Of a stretch of DNA of 64,000 bases, positions 22,345 through 32,545 are shown piece after piece. How positions within the stretch are numbered: position 1 is the first letter of the stretch; every line of letters begins with the position of its first letter. Made by a program: the position numbers and the translations under genes. The notes under the pieces were generated by a model. The model was not told the DNA's origin and made no database searches. It was given only the letters and a program-made list of their open reading frames with translations. This DNA comes from Sphaerosporella brunnea (taxonomy: Eukaryota > Ascomycota > Pezizomycetes > Pezizales > Pyronemataceae): assembly GCA_008704415.1 (NCBI GenBank), contig VXIS01000271.1, positions 1 through 64,000 on the forward strand, given 5' to 3'.

Positions 22345-24195
22345 ATGGGCAAGAAGCGGACAACAGTGCCCACCACCACCACCACCATCACCACCGCCGC
22401 AACCGCGGAATCTACCCGGCTGCACATAACACCGCTGACGGCGGCCACCGCCTCCGCGATCCTCCCCGCCGGAACCGACCTCGCAACAGTCTCGTACCAC
22501 GAGCTCCCGACGTTCCCCGAGCACTCTTACGGCTTTGTCGACCTCCCCGCTGCCGCCGCCGAGAAGCTGGAAAAGAAGCTGCACGGCGCCATGTTCAGGG
22601 GCGTTAAGGTCCGCGTTGAGGAGGCGCGCCCGGAGACGTGGGTGAAGGAGAGGGATGAGGAGCCGAAGGAGGAGCGCAGGGAGAGGAGGAGGGAGAAGAA
22701 GCGGAAGCGTGAGGATGGGGTGTTGGAGGGGATGCAGCTGGATGAGGAGCGGAGGATCGCGAGGGGCTGGGTTGGTAAGGAGAAGAAGGAGCGGAAGGAA
22801 GCCAAGGACAAAGACGGCAAGAAGGCAAAGAAAGAAAAAAGGAAAGCCGACCGGAGCGAGTGCCTCTTCAAAGCCGCGATCCCGCCGAACAAGCTCGACC
22901 TCGTCAAGGAAAAACCAAAGAAGGAAAAGAAAAGCAAGGAAGAAAAGGCACTCGAAAAGGCCAAGAAAAAGGATAAGAAGACGAGAAAGGTCATTCACGA
23001 ATTCGAGAAGTTGGAAAAGTTCCCGGCTTTCTTGAAGAGTAGTCAGCTTAATCCTATCCGCACCCCGAGCGAACTTGTGGGCGAGTATGTGGAGGGCGTT
23101 GGGTGGGTGGATGGGAAGGGTGCTGTGGTGGAGGAGCCCCTGAAGAAGAAACACAAAAAGGATAGGAAGAAGGACAAGGTGGTGGAAGAAGCGCCTAAGG
23201 AGTCTACACCCGTCCCTGAGGTGGTGGACTTTGACGACGAAATGGAAACGGCACCTGACGCTATTGATATCGATGATGCGGCCTTGGTCAGCTCGGAGGA
23301 GGTGTTCTTCGATGTGCCAGACACCGCCGCCGAGGACACACTCGTTGTCGACGCCTCCGCAGATGAGGAGTCTGATGAGGAATCTGAGACTGAGGCTGCA
23401 GAGGCGAATACCGCCGAGACCAAACAGGCATTGCCTACCCCCGTTGAACAGAATGATGCATCTTCTGAATCCGAGGCTGAAAGCTCTTCTGAATCCGAGG
23501 AGGAGAAGGAGGAAGAGAAGGCCATAGCAACAAAAGCCAAAGTCTCATCCCCAACCACAAGTCAGAAGGGTGAAGACTCCTCCGACGAAGAGGCGCCCAT
23601 CAAGCCCCGCCCCTCCAAAGAAAAACCCACCCTTGCCCCTTTCAACATCGAAGTACACCCGCTCGAAGCCCTCTACAAGCCCTCCGCGGCTGAAGCCACC
23701 AGCGGAGGCACCTTTAAATTCGGTTTCGGAGGTGGCGAGCCCGAAGACGAAGACGACCCCGCCCCGGTCCGTACTCCCTATCGCGAGCCGGGCGGCTACC
23801 GTTCCTCCGCCCCCACACCCGACACGGCAATCGGCACCAAACGTTTCTTTTCGCCCACCGCTTCCGAGGAGGGAGAGAGCTCTGCCGCCGCGCCTGTGGT
23901 GGCGCCATTCTTGGGCGCCGTGGATGTCCCGCTGCTGTTCAATCACGAGGAAAGTAGATTCTTGAAGGGCATGAGTTTGTGGCAGAAGATCCCACGGCCG
24001 AAGGCTCTGCTGCCTGCGGAGCAGGAGGAGGATGCGGGCGCAGAGGCGGTTACGGATCCTGTGGAGCTGTGGAAGAAGCGGTTCTATGAGAACCGTGGCG
24101 AGTGGAATCGTGAGTTCAAGAGGAGACGGAAGGAGGGGCTGAAGGCGAAGAGAAAGAGGGAGAGGACTGGACCTAGTGGGGCTAATAGGGTGTAA
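22345..24195 (+). CDS. RRM-containing, Lys/Glu-rich nucleolar-type protein (616 aa)
   Basis: Single open frame from ATG in a good context (accATGG) to TAA. Residues about 24-95 form a divergent RNA-recognition motif (RLHITPLT ... HSYGFVDLPAAAAEKLEKKL ... GVKVRVEEARP). Residues about 100-250 are Lys/Glu/Arg-rich with nuclear/nucleolar-type basic runs. Residues about 280-420 are acidic and Ser-rich. A conserved-looking block, FNIEVHPLEALYKP, lies near 432. The end (about 555-616) is WKKRFYENRGEWNREFKRRR plus a basic tail. This layout suits a ribosome-biogenesis RNA-binding protein such as the Nop8/NOL8 group, but that name is a guess. A solo LTR lies immediately upstream. Confidence 0.8.
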   Translation: MGKKRTTVPTTTTTITTAATAESTRLHITPLTAATASAILPAGTDLATVSYHELPTFPEHSYGFVDLPAAAAEKLEKKLHGAMFRGVKVRVEEARPETWVKERDEEPKEERRERRREKKRKREDGVLEGMQLDEERRIARGWVGKEKKERKEAKDKDGKKAKKEKRKADRSECLFKAAIPPNKLDLVKEKPKKEKKSKEEKALEKAKKKDKKTRKVIHEFEKLEKFPAFLKSSQLNPIRTPSELVGEYVEGVGWVDGKGAVVEEPLKKKHKKDRKKDKVVEEAPKESTPVPEVVDFDDEMETAPDAIDIDDAALVSSEEVFFDVPDTAAEDTLVVDASADEESDEESETEAAEANTAETKQALPTPVEQNDASSESEAESSSESEEEKEEEKAIATKAKVSSPTTSQKGEDSSDEEAPIKPRPSKEKPTLAPFNIEVHPLEALYKPSAAEATSGGTFKFGFGGGEPEDEDDPAPVRTPYREPGGYRSSAPTPDTAIGTKRFFSPTASEEGESSAAAPVVAPFLGAVDVPLLFNHEESRFLKGMSLWQKIPRPKALLPAEQEEDAGAEAVTDPVELWKKRFYENRGEWNREFKRRRKEGLKAKRKRERTGPSGANRV

Positions 24196-24983
24196 AAAAA
24201 AAACCGCTATTGTACCCCGTGAAATTTTGTTTATTCCCCATACTCCTGCCAAATACTATCGCTTCCGCTCTAAGTGTGTGCATGAGGCTCATACCCTTAG
24301 CAAGAGAACAGCGTGGGAGCAGGGTAGAGCGGACCTCTGGGAGCTGGCCGGGCTTCGGCCGCGCCTACTGGCCTCCGCATGCCGCCTCGTCTCTTGTGCT
24401 TAGCGGTCGGGTGTCCCCATTGTGGCATATCAACGGAGGCTGGCACTGTGCCATTTCCTGCCCAGACAACTCAGAACCTGAATCTTTGACAATGCCGTTG
24501 GTGCGATCACCAGCAGGCTCCGGCTCACTGGGTGCGGCATTCAAGTTTGCAGCCTTTCCAGCGGCAAGTCCTTCCGGGTCTTCTGCAGCTGTGGCTTTTT
24601 CGCATCCGAATGGCGAGTGGCATATATAGCCTTCAACCAACCATCATAGGAAGGAGAACCTGTGCTGGCGGCTGGCAGGATCCAGGAGCGGGGGTGGTGA
24701 AGGAGACGCACCGGGGACGGCCACGGTGGAGGTGGTAGAGAGGTAGTAGGTCGGCTGGGTAATTCACGGGGTACGGAGTGAATTTCAAAAAATCCATGGG
24801 GTATCGAGCATCATAGCCGTAAAAAAAAAAGGGGGTGTGTTTGGAGAATAGATGTCACTCCCTTAGTTACTTGCTTCATATCCGATTTGTGACTTCACGT
24901 GAACTCCCATCAAATATGTCTACACAACACCCCTCCTGGCCTATATTACAAGTTTTTTTTTCTTCCCTCCTTCCCCGCCATAT
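24196..24983. other. intergenic between convergent RRM and mL50 genes
   Basis: 3' regions of two convergent genes. No gene or repeat recognised. Confidence 0.45.
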
Positions 24984-26710
24984 TTACCGGTACTTGATGT
25001 GCCCCCTGAACACCGGCAGTGGCTCGTCAATGCCCTCGTACTTGTAGTCCAGCACCTGCTCGTAAGGGCGTGCCCGTCCAATGACGCGCTCCTTATCCAG
25101 CGGCCGCACCTTGGACGGGTACACCTTCACGTTCGGCAGGGTAGCTAGCTCCGAGTTCAGCAGCGCCTCGGCCAGCTTCTTGGGTGGAGGAGCGGTGATC
25201 AGCGGCTTCAGGATGTCGGCGACGGTAGTGGCCTGGGAAACAACGGCGTCGGGAACCTTCTGGCCGGTGAGCTGGAGTACACGCTTGACGATCTGCACAG
25301 CTTGTTAGCGCGGCCTTTTTTTTTGACCTTCCGAGTGAGAGGGAGGGGAGGTGCAGTACGGCAAACTTCAAATCATTCTGCGTGAGCGGGAGCTTAACCC
25401 AGCCCTCGCCCTGCAGCCCTTGATCTAGCCATTGTGGCCGGGCAAGCTCAATGGGCTCTGCGAATTCCTCCTGGACCTCGGCCGCAGCTTCAACGGTCTC
25501 TGCTTCCACCACAGCTTCCGCAGCAACCTCTGATGCAGCTTCCGCAACAGCCTCTGGTGCAGCTTCTGCAACAGCCTCGGTTGGAGTTTCCGCAGCAACC
25601 TCTGTTGAAGCTTCCGCAACAGCCTCTGGTGCAGCTTCCGCAACAGCCTCTGGTGCAGCTTCCGCAACAGCCTCTGGTGCAGCTTCCGCAACAGCCTCTG
25701 GTGCAGCTTCTGCAACAGCCTCGGTTGAAGTTTCCGCAGCAACCTCTGGTGCAGCTTCCGCAACAGCCTCTGGTGCAGCGTCCGCAGCAACCTCTGATGC
25801 AGCTTCCGCAACAGCCTCTGGTGCAGCTTCCGCAGCAACCTCTGATGCAGCTTCCGCAACAGCCTCTGATGCAGCTTCCGCAGCAACCTCTGATGCAGCT
25901 TCCGCAACAGCCTCTGATGCAGCTTCCGCAACAGCCTCTGGTGCAGCTTCCGCAACAGCCTCTGTTGAACCTTCCGCAACAACTTCTGGTGCGGCTTCCG
26001 CAGCCTCGGATTCCGACGGGGTAGCCTCCTCCTCCTCCGCAATAACCTCCTGCTCCTCCTTGACGGCCTCCTCCACAGCAACAGGCTCAACCGAGCTCAA
26101 AATCCGCCCCTCAACCTCGGGGCCCAAGAACTCAAACTTGACCTCCCCGGTCTCCGTAACAGTAACGTTTACGCGGTCGCTCGCACGCTCTTCCGCCACG
26201 GGCGTGTCGATGCTGAAATACCCCGCCGGGTTCGTGCCGTTCAGGTGCAGCGTGTAAGTCTCGACCACTGCACGGTGCAGAGCGCGGTGCATAGCCTCGG
26301 TATCTCTCACAGGTTCCGCAGGGGCGAAGCTATCCCATCCGTCAGCCCTACGCTACCTCGTAGAAAAAGAAGTCGGGGTTGAGGGAGGAGGCATACGAAT
26401 CGATCTCCCAAACTCCCAACGGCGTATCCAATCCCAGGATCTGTAAGCCCCGCGCATCCGTAGCCTCGACATAACCCGCCTTATCGACCGTTTCCGCCGC
26501 CGCTGCGTCCTCAACAGGCTTGTGGTACGGATCTGTGGAGCCCGGTGGGGTCTCGGTGCCCCAGAGTTTGCGCCGCAGCCGCTCTGGCAGCGAAGGCTTT
26601 CCGGCGTAGCCACGCGATTGTAGGACGAAGGTTGAGGGTGCGACCAGCCGCGGAGCACTGCTCGGGGCAGAGAGGGCCCGGGGAAGGCGGGGAACTAGGG
26701 CGCGGCGCAT
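24984..26710 (-). CDS. MRPL13: mitochondrial large-subunit ribosomal protein mL50, 3 exons (536 aa)
   Basis: Exons are 26397-26710, 25360-26347 and 24984-25292. Introns are 26348-26396 (49 bp) and 25293-25359 (67 bp, CTAAC branch site). Splicing gives WEIDS-ADGWDSFAP and NDLKFA-IVKRVLQLTG without frame loss. The N-terminus (MRRALVPRLPRALSAP ... RGYAGK) is an Arg-rich mitochondrial presequence. The C-terminal exon (VPDAVVSQATTVADILKPL ... KVYPSKVRPLDKERVIGRAR) matches fungal mL50, counterpart of yeast Mrpl13, part of the mitoribosome large subunit. Residues about 217-387 are an Ala/Glu/Val repeat tract absent from a typical member. An incomplete frameshifted copy lies at 63699-64000. Confidence 0.85.
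25495..26010 (-). repeat. 24-bp coding minisatellite inside mL50
   Basis: About 20 imperfect copies of a 24-base unit (plus-strand form: gcagcttccgcaacagcctc plus tggt) encode 8-residue units such as AEAAPEAV and AEAASEVA. Variants alternate P/S and AV/VA. The unit is a multiple of three and has no stop in most frames, which also creates long antisense and shifted ORFs that are not genes. Confidence 0.9.
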
Positions 26711-26903
26711 CTTGATTTGTGAGGTTCTGCGCTCGAAGGGCTCGGAGGTGTAGGTTGAGGTGGGTTGAAAAGTTGTAACTATTGGCGGGTGATGAGTCAT
26801 CCGACAAAGAGTGGAGTGGACGCTAGTCTAAGAGTGGAGTGGACGCGCCAAGAGTGGAAAGTCGGGTAAGCCTAGCTGAGCTAATGAGTGGAACCGTGAT
26901 ACA

Positions 26904-27981
26904 ATGAGTGGTTTAGTCAGCCCATCCTTATTGCATACCTCCACCACCACCACCACGCACCCTCCAAGCAACCATTCGATCGACGGAGACAGCACACACG
27001 GAGTTCACTCGATGCCTACTATCAATCGCTCTCTCCCCCGCAATGTGCACTTTTACGATGCTTTAAACCCCGGCGTCGCTTTGGGCGGACTCCGCCAGAA
27101 TGGGTCGGTCACGGAAGCGAACTTTCTCGACATGATTGGGATCCTACTCACCACGGAGACTCCTCTACGCGTTCAAGAGAGAACTTCGGGACACATCGTA
27201 ACGGCAACGAACAACTCGCTGGGACTGGGACAGTATGACGTTTATATCAACCGTAGGTGCTCGCTGAAGTGGGGGCTTCAATCGCTGGCCGACTTGAACA
27301 GGTCCTATTGAGGTCAACAGTGAGCCATGGGTGCATCGCCTCATTTCACGCAGCGTCTCTGGGCGGGAAGATGCCTTTCGTCATGGAATCCGTGATCGAG
27401 ATGGAAAATGCGTCATATCAGGCGTTCTGAATCACGGAGCTTATTGTGGGGACTGGTCCGGCTTCCAAGCGGCTCATATCTTTCCTCTCGAGAGTGAAAA
27501 TTACTGGATCCAGAACGGTTACAGTCGGTGGATCACGGACATGGACAACACGAATGGAGTTTCAAAGATCCACTCGCTGCAGAATGGCTTTCTGCTTCGA
27601 GCAGACATTCACCAAGTCTTCGATCAGTACTTGTTGTCGGTGAATCCGGATGTGAGTATACTGAGTGAATTTATTTCTCGTACTAATGCATAATAGGACA
27701 ATTATAAAATCGTGGTGTTCGGCCACGATAACCTGGGCTTGGACGGCCGAATCCTGGATCCTGTTTGTCGCGATCCGGCAAACCCGCACCGTGTGCCCGA
27801 CCAACTTCTGAGGTGGCATTTCCGCCAGTCGGTCTTTGCGAATATGAGAGGTGCTGGGGAACCTATCTTCGAGCACGACTTTCCACCGGGAACAGACATG
27901 ATGGGAGAGATTCGAGCAGAACCGTATGCGCAAGAAAGGTTGGAGATGGAGTTTGCGTGGAGATTGCGAGGGGTTGTTTGA
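26904..27981 (+). CDS. HNH nuclease-like protein, 3 exons (327 aa)
   Basis: Exons are 26904-27252, 27302-27651 and 27697-27981, with introns of 49 bp (27253-27301) and 45 bp (27652-27696, TACTAAT branch site). Splicing joins DVYIN-R-PIEVNSEPWVHRL and SVNPD-DNYKIVVFGHDN in frame. The core (about residues 120-240) has RDRDGKCVISG, then AAHIFPL with the histidines of the HNH fold, then QNGFLLRADIHQVFDQY. The tail HFRQSVFANMRGAGEP and FPPGTDMMGEI is typical of a large fungal HNH_2 family. In fungi these are mostly uncharacterised. It starts 194 bp from the divergent mL50 gene. An identical copy lies at 62428-63505 in the other arm. Confidence 0.75.
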
Positions 27982-28728
27982 GGACTCGAAACGGAGTTTT
28001 TTTTTGCTCATTGATGTATTATACTATGAATGAAGGGGGACCCCTTGAGCGGAGCGAAAGAGGGGGCGAAGCCTCAAGGAGCGGAGCGACGCGATAGTTT
28101 GAGTGGCGGAGACCTCTTTCTTTTATTGAGCACTGGGGCTTAATGTGGCACTCTGACCGAAGAGAAGAGGCTTTGACTGAGGCGAGTGAAACGAATGAGA
28201 CCGAACGCGGTGGTGAGTGATATCGTGTGATGGATGGTATTTATGGCACTCTTGCTGTTTTCTCTCGCAAGACCACCGTCAATGTTCTCTCTCATCAGGC
28301 ATCATTGGAGCACTTCCCAGATGTCTCGCTGCTCTGTGAAATAGGTACTTAGGGCCTGTTTGGATACCGGTTGTCACGGGCGTACCAGTGGGCGCCGGGC
28401 TGACGACCATCACCACTCTAGCAGATCGCCAAAGGTTGTTCCCTCCGCGGGTGAAACCGACTCGTGGCCATGGTAGCGCGCGGCTTGCCTAAGGCGCGAT
28501 GCGGTTAGGAAGCGCGGCTAGGTGTGGCACGGGTGGCACTCGATCTCGGCGAAGACCCACTAGGTACGGCGGCGGAGGATTGGAATAAAGAGGGAAGGTG
28601 TTACCCGGATATCGCGGGGTAGGTAGTTACCTTTTCGTTAGAGAGCTCCCGGACAAACGCGGCCCAACACGCGACCCCGATACGAACTTCACGAATTTAC
28701 GAAGTTTACGATCACAAGGGAGAAGAGG
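27982..28728. other. intergenic between HNH-like and DUF2458-like genes
   Basis: Contains short internal repeats (gcggagcga and cttgagcgg, 28040-28095). A TGTCACGGGCG at 28373 resembles a Ty3 LTR start, but I find no matching end. Confidence 0.4.
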
Positions 28729-29331
28729 ATGTCCGATATCCAAGCCCAGCTCGCGAACATCTTCGCCACGTTAAATCCCGCGCTCGCACATTCCCAGCAG
28801 CAGCAGCAGCCACAGCCAACACCACCGCCGATTCCATTCGCTCCACCGGCGCAGCAGCAGCAGCAGCAGCAACAGCAGCAACAGCAGCAACAGCAGCGTC
28901 CAGACCCACGCACAATCACGACTCTCGCCGCCGCAAACCGCTACATAACGCGCTACCTCTCCACCGACCAAGAATTCCTCACCGCAATCCGGCTGATCCG
29001 CGACTGGCAGCACGCGCAGGAGCGCACATGGTCCGTCCAGCGGCAGGGGATAGTGACGAAGCATGCCGAGCGGGCCGAGACGGAGGAGCGGCTGGCAGCG
29101 CTGCTGGGGAATGGGATGAGGAGGCTTACGACTACGAGGGATGCGGAGCTGAAGGAGTTTGATAGGGGTGTTCATCGACAGCTGGTCGGGGTAGGGCGGA
29201 CCGTACAGAAGGAGCTGGAGCGCTTGGGTGTGCCGTTGTTTCTGGAGCGGCTGGAGATTGAGGAAGTGACGTTGAACGAGTGGAGGGCGAGGGTGGTGGA
29301 GTTGTTGGAGGATTTGTGTGAAGAGGGCTGA
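28729..29331 (+). CDS. poly-Q, DUF2458-like hypothetical protein (200 aa)
   Basis: ATG with a close match to the fungal start context (aggATGTCC), single exon. Residues about 23-56 are Gln/Pro-rich, including a 15-residue Gln run from mixed CAG/CAA codons. The rest is helical: AANRYITRYLSTDQEF, IRDWQHAQERTWSVQR, a Glu/Arg-rich middle, then RTVQKELERLGVPLF. The order (QH-x-x-E-x-x-W motif, charged helices, LGVP-F) resembles the fungal DUF2458 family, with no assigned function. Family placement is tentative. An identical copy is at 61078-61680. Confidence 0.65.
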   Translation: MSDIQAQLANIFATLNPALAHSQQQQQPQPTPPPIPFAPPAQQQQQQQQQQQQQQQRPDPRTITTLAAANRYITRYLSTDQEFLTAIRLIRDWQHAQERTWSVQRQGIVTKHAERAETEERLAALLGNGMRRLTTTRDAELKEFDRGVHRQLVGVGRTVQKELERLGVPLFLERLEIEEVTLNEWRARVVELLEDLCEEG

Positions 29332-29578
29332 GTGCTGCTCCGGGGGAAGGGGTAAAGGTATTTACTTCGAACGCATAAAATGCTGCGAGACGTTTTAGTT
29401 TTACAGCCGATAGTCGATACGAGTGATATCCTATGTCTCAGCTATACGCACACTCTACTCTCGAACCGGCTCTGTTGGGGAGATATCGTCCCTACGAGTT
29501 TGGGTATCGGGTTTTTGTGTGTGACGTCAGGGACGCGAACGCTGGGAGATGGAACCTTCATGGAAACTCCAAGAAACC

Positions 29579-29611
29579 GAGAAAAGTAGGTCGGAACTAC
29601 CTACTTTTCTC
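29579..29611. repeat. perfect 13-bp hairpin
   Basis: GAGAAAAGTAGGT at 29579-29591 and its exact reverse complement at 29599-29611 enclose a 7-base loop. It lies 250 bp beyond the DUF2458-like stop. The mirror copy is at 60798-60830. Confidence 0.7.
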
Positions 29612-29950
29612 ATTGTTCCAACCAAGATCACCCAGGAACCTCACCGCATCCTACGCTCCATGTCCACAACCAACGGTCCGATTTCGATTAGTTCTGGTCC
29701 CAGTGTAACTTGCAATGCTCCTAAAAACTCGGCGTTCTTACCCTCCCGTGCACTTAATTATCCATATGGAGCTTTGCTCGCTCTCTGAAGTTGTGTGCGC
29801 GCCGATGAGAGTTCCGTTGTGTGTTTTCTTAGGCTGTTCCTTTCTTTCTGTTTTTCCCTTGATTTAAGTTTTCATTCCTCGTGACGTGATGCCCTCTTCT
29901 CCGAATGCTAACCAACTTAGCTCAACGTCGGCCCTCCAGCACTCGGGGGT

Positions 29951-30412
29951 TAGTGATGGACACGAGCCGGATTCGAGCTGGCCATTTTAATGCAGACATT
30001 GTACTACCTGGCGGGCAGTGTTCCAGTGCAAAGTAACTTATTTATTATGAAGTGCGCAGATTGGCCATGTCGGTCATGATCTAATAAGGCGCTCGAGTCA
30101 CTGGCAGGGAACGAAGTCGTCGGTCTGTCACGCTGGCAAGCGATACTTGCGGCGCCTGAGGCAGGAGGTTGATGTAAGATGCCTGCAATTTGTGGATCAC
30201 TCATGTTTCAGATCTTCATGAGTCGTCACTCGCTATTCGCACACCACCACCACCACTTCACCTTCCAGTTTCTTCCTTGGAGGCTTGCCCGAGACGCGAT
30301 ACGTGATCGGAGGGACATAAATTCTAAGTTAAAGCTCAAGCCTGAATCGGCTTCGTTCGAGCTGGCTTGAGCCCGAAGATGTGTTGACTCGAGCCGCTCG
30401 TGTCCATCACTA
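29951..30412. mobile_element. hAT-type MITE with 8-bp target duplication
   Basis: Ends are TAGTGATGGACACGAGC and its reverse complement. Flanks are ctcgggggt (29942-29950) and ctcggggt (30413-30420), an 8-bp duplication with one extra G on the left. The 462-bp interior has no coding frame. Subterminal sequence is rich in the inverted word cgagctggc/gctcgag. 8-bp duplications and TA(G)TG-type ends fit the hAT superfamily. Mirror copy at 59997-60458. Confidence 0.8.
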
Positions 30413-30965
30413 CTCGGGGTTGAGCGGCCGCTGACCGCGACCTCCGAGCCGACTACCATCTTTCGATCATATCTACAAATACATTTGGTATCTTTCACGT
30501 TTGCTTAGGCGGTAACCTGAAGCCTGAAATCTAACCTTAGCAGGCAAGCTTGCGCTGGATGTATAATCAACTACCTTCTGAGATGATTGCTTGCAGGCAA
30601 GCAAAGCACTTTTTGACTAGGGAGGGTGTAGAGGAAAGGTATCTCGTGCCAAAAGGCTACTGTCACCTCTCGTCATTGTGAGCCCAGGGCTGGTAGGTAC
30701 TCAAGGTAAGCTGAAAAGGTTGGGCTGTCTGGAAATTCGATGCCCAAAAAACAGCCAATGAAAATGCCATCCTCGTTGGTTACTTTGAGAGATCTCGCTG
30801 GAAATTTTTCTGCCGCTGACGTCGCGACCGCGAGTTTTTATTCGAGCATCGCGGCCGAATCACTTCTGACTAGAAGGGGGGTTAGATACGGTGTGGCATT
30901 GGTCAGGTCGGGCTAGCCTTGTGCAGACAGACTCATGAAGATTAGCCCTAGCCGGTCGTCACAAG
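30413..30965. other. spacer between two hAT-type elements
   Basis: No gene recognised. Confidence 0.4.
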
Positions 30966-31348
30966 CAGTGTTCTCAACAGCCAGCCCGCCCGGCCGGCTG
31001 CGTTGGGCGGATGTGGGCTGATCAAAAAGCCCGCCCGCCTGTTTGGGCTGGCTACTGAGAACACTGGTGTATAGACTTCGGGTGTGAAGGTGAACGAACG
31101 GCTTGGGTAGGTGAAGGTGAAAAAGGCTTAAGTAGGTCAAGGTGCGCTTCATATACTCCCGTACTTCTTGCCAAATATCAAAAAGCCCCCCGTGGCCCAG
31201 TGGTACAGACTGCTGGGAGGAATCGGCACCCCTTCACAACTGGGGTGCACCGGTTCGATTCCTGGGGCTTCCTCGCTGCCCCCTTCACGGCTGGGGGCGG
31301 AAGGTTTTGTTTGCGATTTTTTGAGCCCCCCTCCCCCACCCCACCTTC

Positions 31349-31379
<31 letters not shown>

Positions 31380-32537
31380 CTGGAGGCGTCAGTCATCAAG
31401 ATCTTTTTTTCTTGATCGTTCTTTGGGTAGATGTCCATAAACGCCTAGAGTTGGTGGTAGTGAGGAAGCGAGCGAGCGGATATGATGCGTCGAGTGATAG
31501 TTTGTGCCCGCACGCGCTACCGTGCATTTGTAGTTGAGGCTTCCCGCCCTGGTCGGCAAAGGTTGAATATTTACCAAGGCTTAGGCCGTCCATTTTGAAG
31601 GCCAGTGCATAGAAACGTCGTAGATGGACTCGCTGTCTGTTCAAATTAATATTGCGCTTGTAAATTTGTGCAGGCGAGGGTCCGATATCCCTACCTAAGC
31701 GCACTTACAACTCTCAAAAGTGGCATATGGAGGAAGGACCGAGTACTAGCCAGTGAAACCTACCAGACCAACCATGTTTCCCTCACTCCGCCTCCGGTAC
31801 ATTAGACGTTACCGTTTTTTCTGCATCCATTACAGGAGAGTCTACTGTCATAAGGCAGGCAAAAATCTGGATCCAGCTGTTTTGGAACATTGCAACCGCT
31901 GTGCTTGCACCGGAGCAAGTCCTCAAACAACAGCGAGAAGATGATATCACCACATTTGCATCTCTTGCCCAAAGTCACCCTGAAACTAATCCCATTGCGG
32001 ACAGCTAGGGGCAATGAGGGTGTTTACCAAAAATGACAGCGGCTAGAGCCTAGGTAGGTGCACCGCGAAACGTACTTCAAGAGCAAGGTTTACGCTACTT
32101 TGAGATGGTGGAGTGTATTCTTGAGGCCTGCGCTGCTGAATCCTAAGAACTACGGAGAAGGTGTCAAAAAGATCCTTAAATACCAGCGCTGGGCAGTGTT
32201 CTCCACAACCAGCCCGCCCGGCTGTTTGGGCTGCAGCCCACAATGACGACAAATACGACCACCGTGATGTAAACTACTGCTATGAAATGAAAAGTACATC
32301 AAGCTGTTCGCCGTGTAAAGTCATGGCTAGGAGGAGATCACTAGATAGGAGTTTAGTATAACATCACAGATCCTGATAAGTTTATCGACGCCGATTGAAC
32401 CCACCACTCGCAGTGACCGGTCTTCACCGCAGATCACTCAAAGCTCTGGCAGCCGGGCTGGCCCGACAGCAGGTTGGGCCGTTTGGGCTGATTCAAAAAG
32501 CCCGCCGGGCTGTTTGGGCTGGCTACTGAGAACACTG
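30966..32537. mobile_element. composite non-autonomous hAT-type element (1.57 kb)
   Basis: Begins CAGTGTTCTCAACAGCCAGC, ends with the inverse of CAGTGTTCTCAGTAGCCAGC, and is bounded by the 8-bp direct repeat gtcacaag (30958-30965 and 32538-32545). Extra copies of the same terminus lie inside: an inverted end closing at 31067 and another start at 32194 (CAGTGTTCTCC). Each end of the element is therefore itself a small inverted-repeat unit of about 102 and 344 bp. No transposase is encoded. The interior carries the tRNA-related unit at 31184-31379. Mirror copy at 57868-59444. Confidence 0.75.
31184..31379 (+). repeat. tRNA-related SINE-like unit with poly-T tail
   Basis: 31184-31269 reads like a tRNA gene. 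It has an A-box-like TGGCCCAGTGG, a B-box-like GGTTCGATTCC, and ends that pair (AGCCCCC with GGGGCT). The stem CACCCC/GGGGTG holds a 9-base loop instead of 7, so it is not a normal tRNA. A second similar hairpin (gcccccttcacggctggggg) follows at about 31277-31297, then a 29-base T run at 31351-31379. Internal pol III promoter boxes plus a homopolymer tail suggest a SINE, here carried inside a hAT-type element. Mirror copy at 59029-59226. Confidence 0.5.
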
Positions 32538-32545
32538 GTCACAAG

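Noticed and set aside
22330..23558. Minus-strand frames up to 274 codons opposite the RRM gene
   Set aside because: They mirror the Lys/Glu-rich codons of the plus-strand gene and show no independent domain.
25434..26257. Long plus-strand frames (196 and 268 codons) and a second minus-strand frame over the mL50 repeat
   Set aside because: They arise from a stop-free 24-bp repeat. The spliced mL50 frame explains the coding content.
28373..28728. Possible Ty3 solo LTR beginning TGTCACGGGCG
   Set aside because: No matching TG...CA end or flanking duplication could be found.
31184..31269. Functional tRNA gene
   Set aside because: A 9-base anticodon loop, a mismatched acceptor stem and a location inside a transposon argue against a working tRNA.
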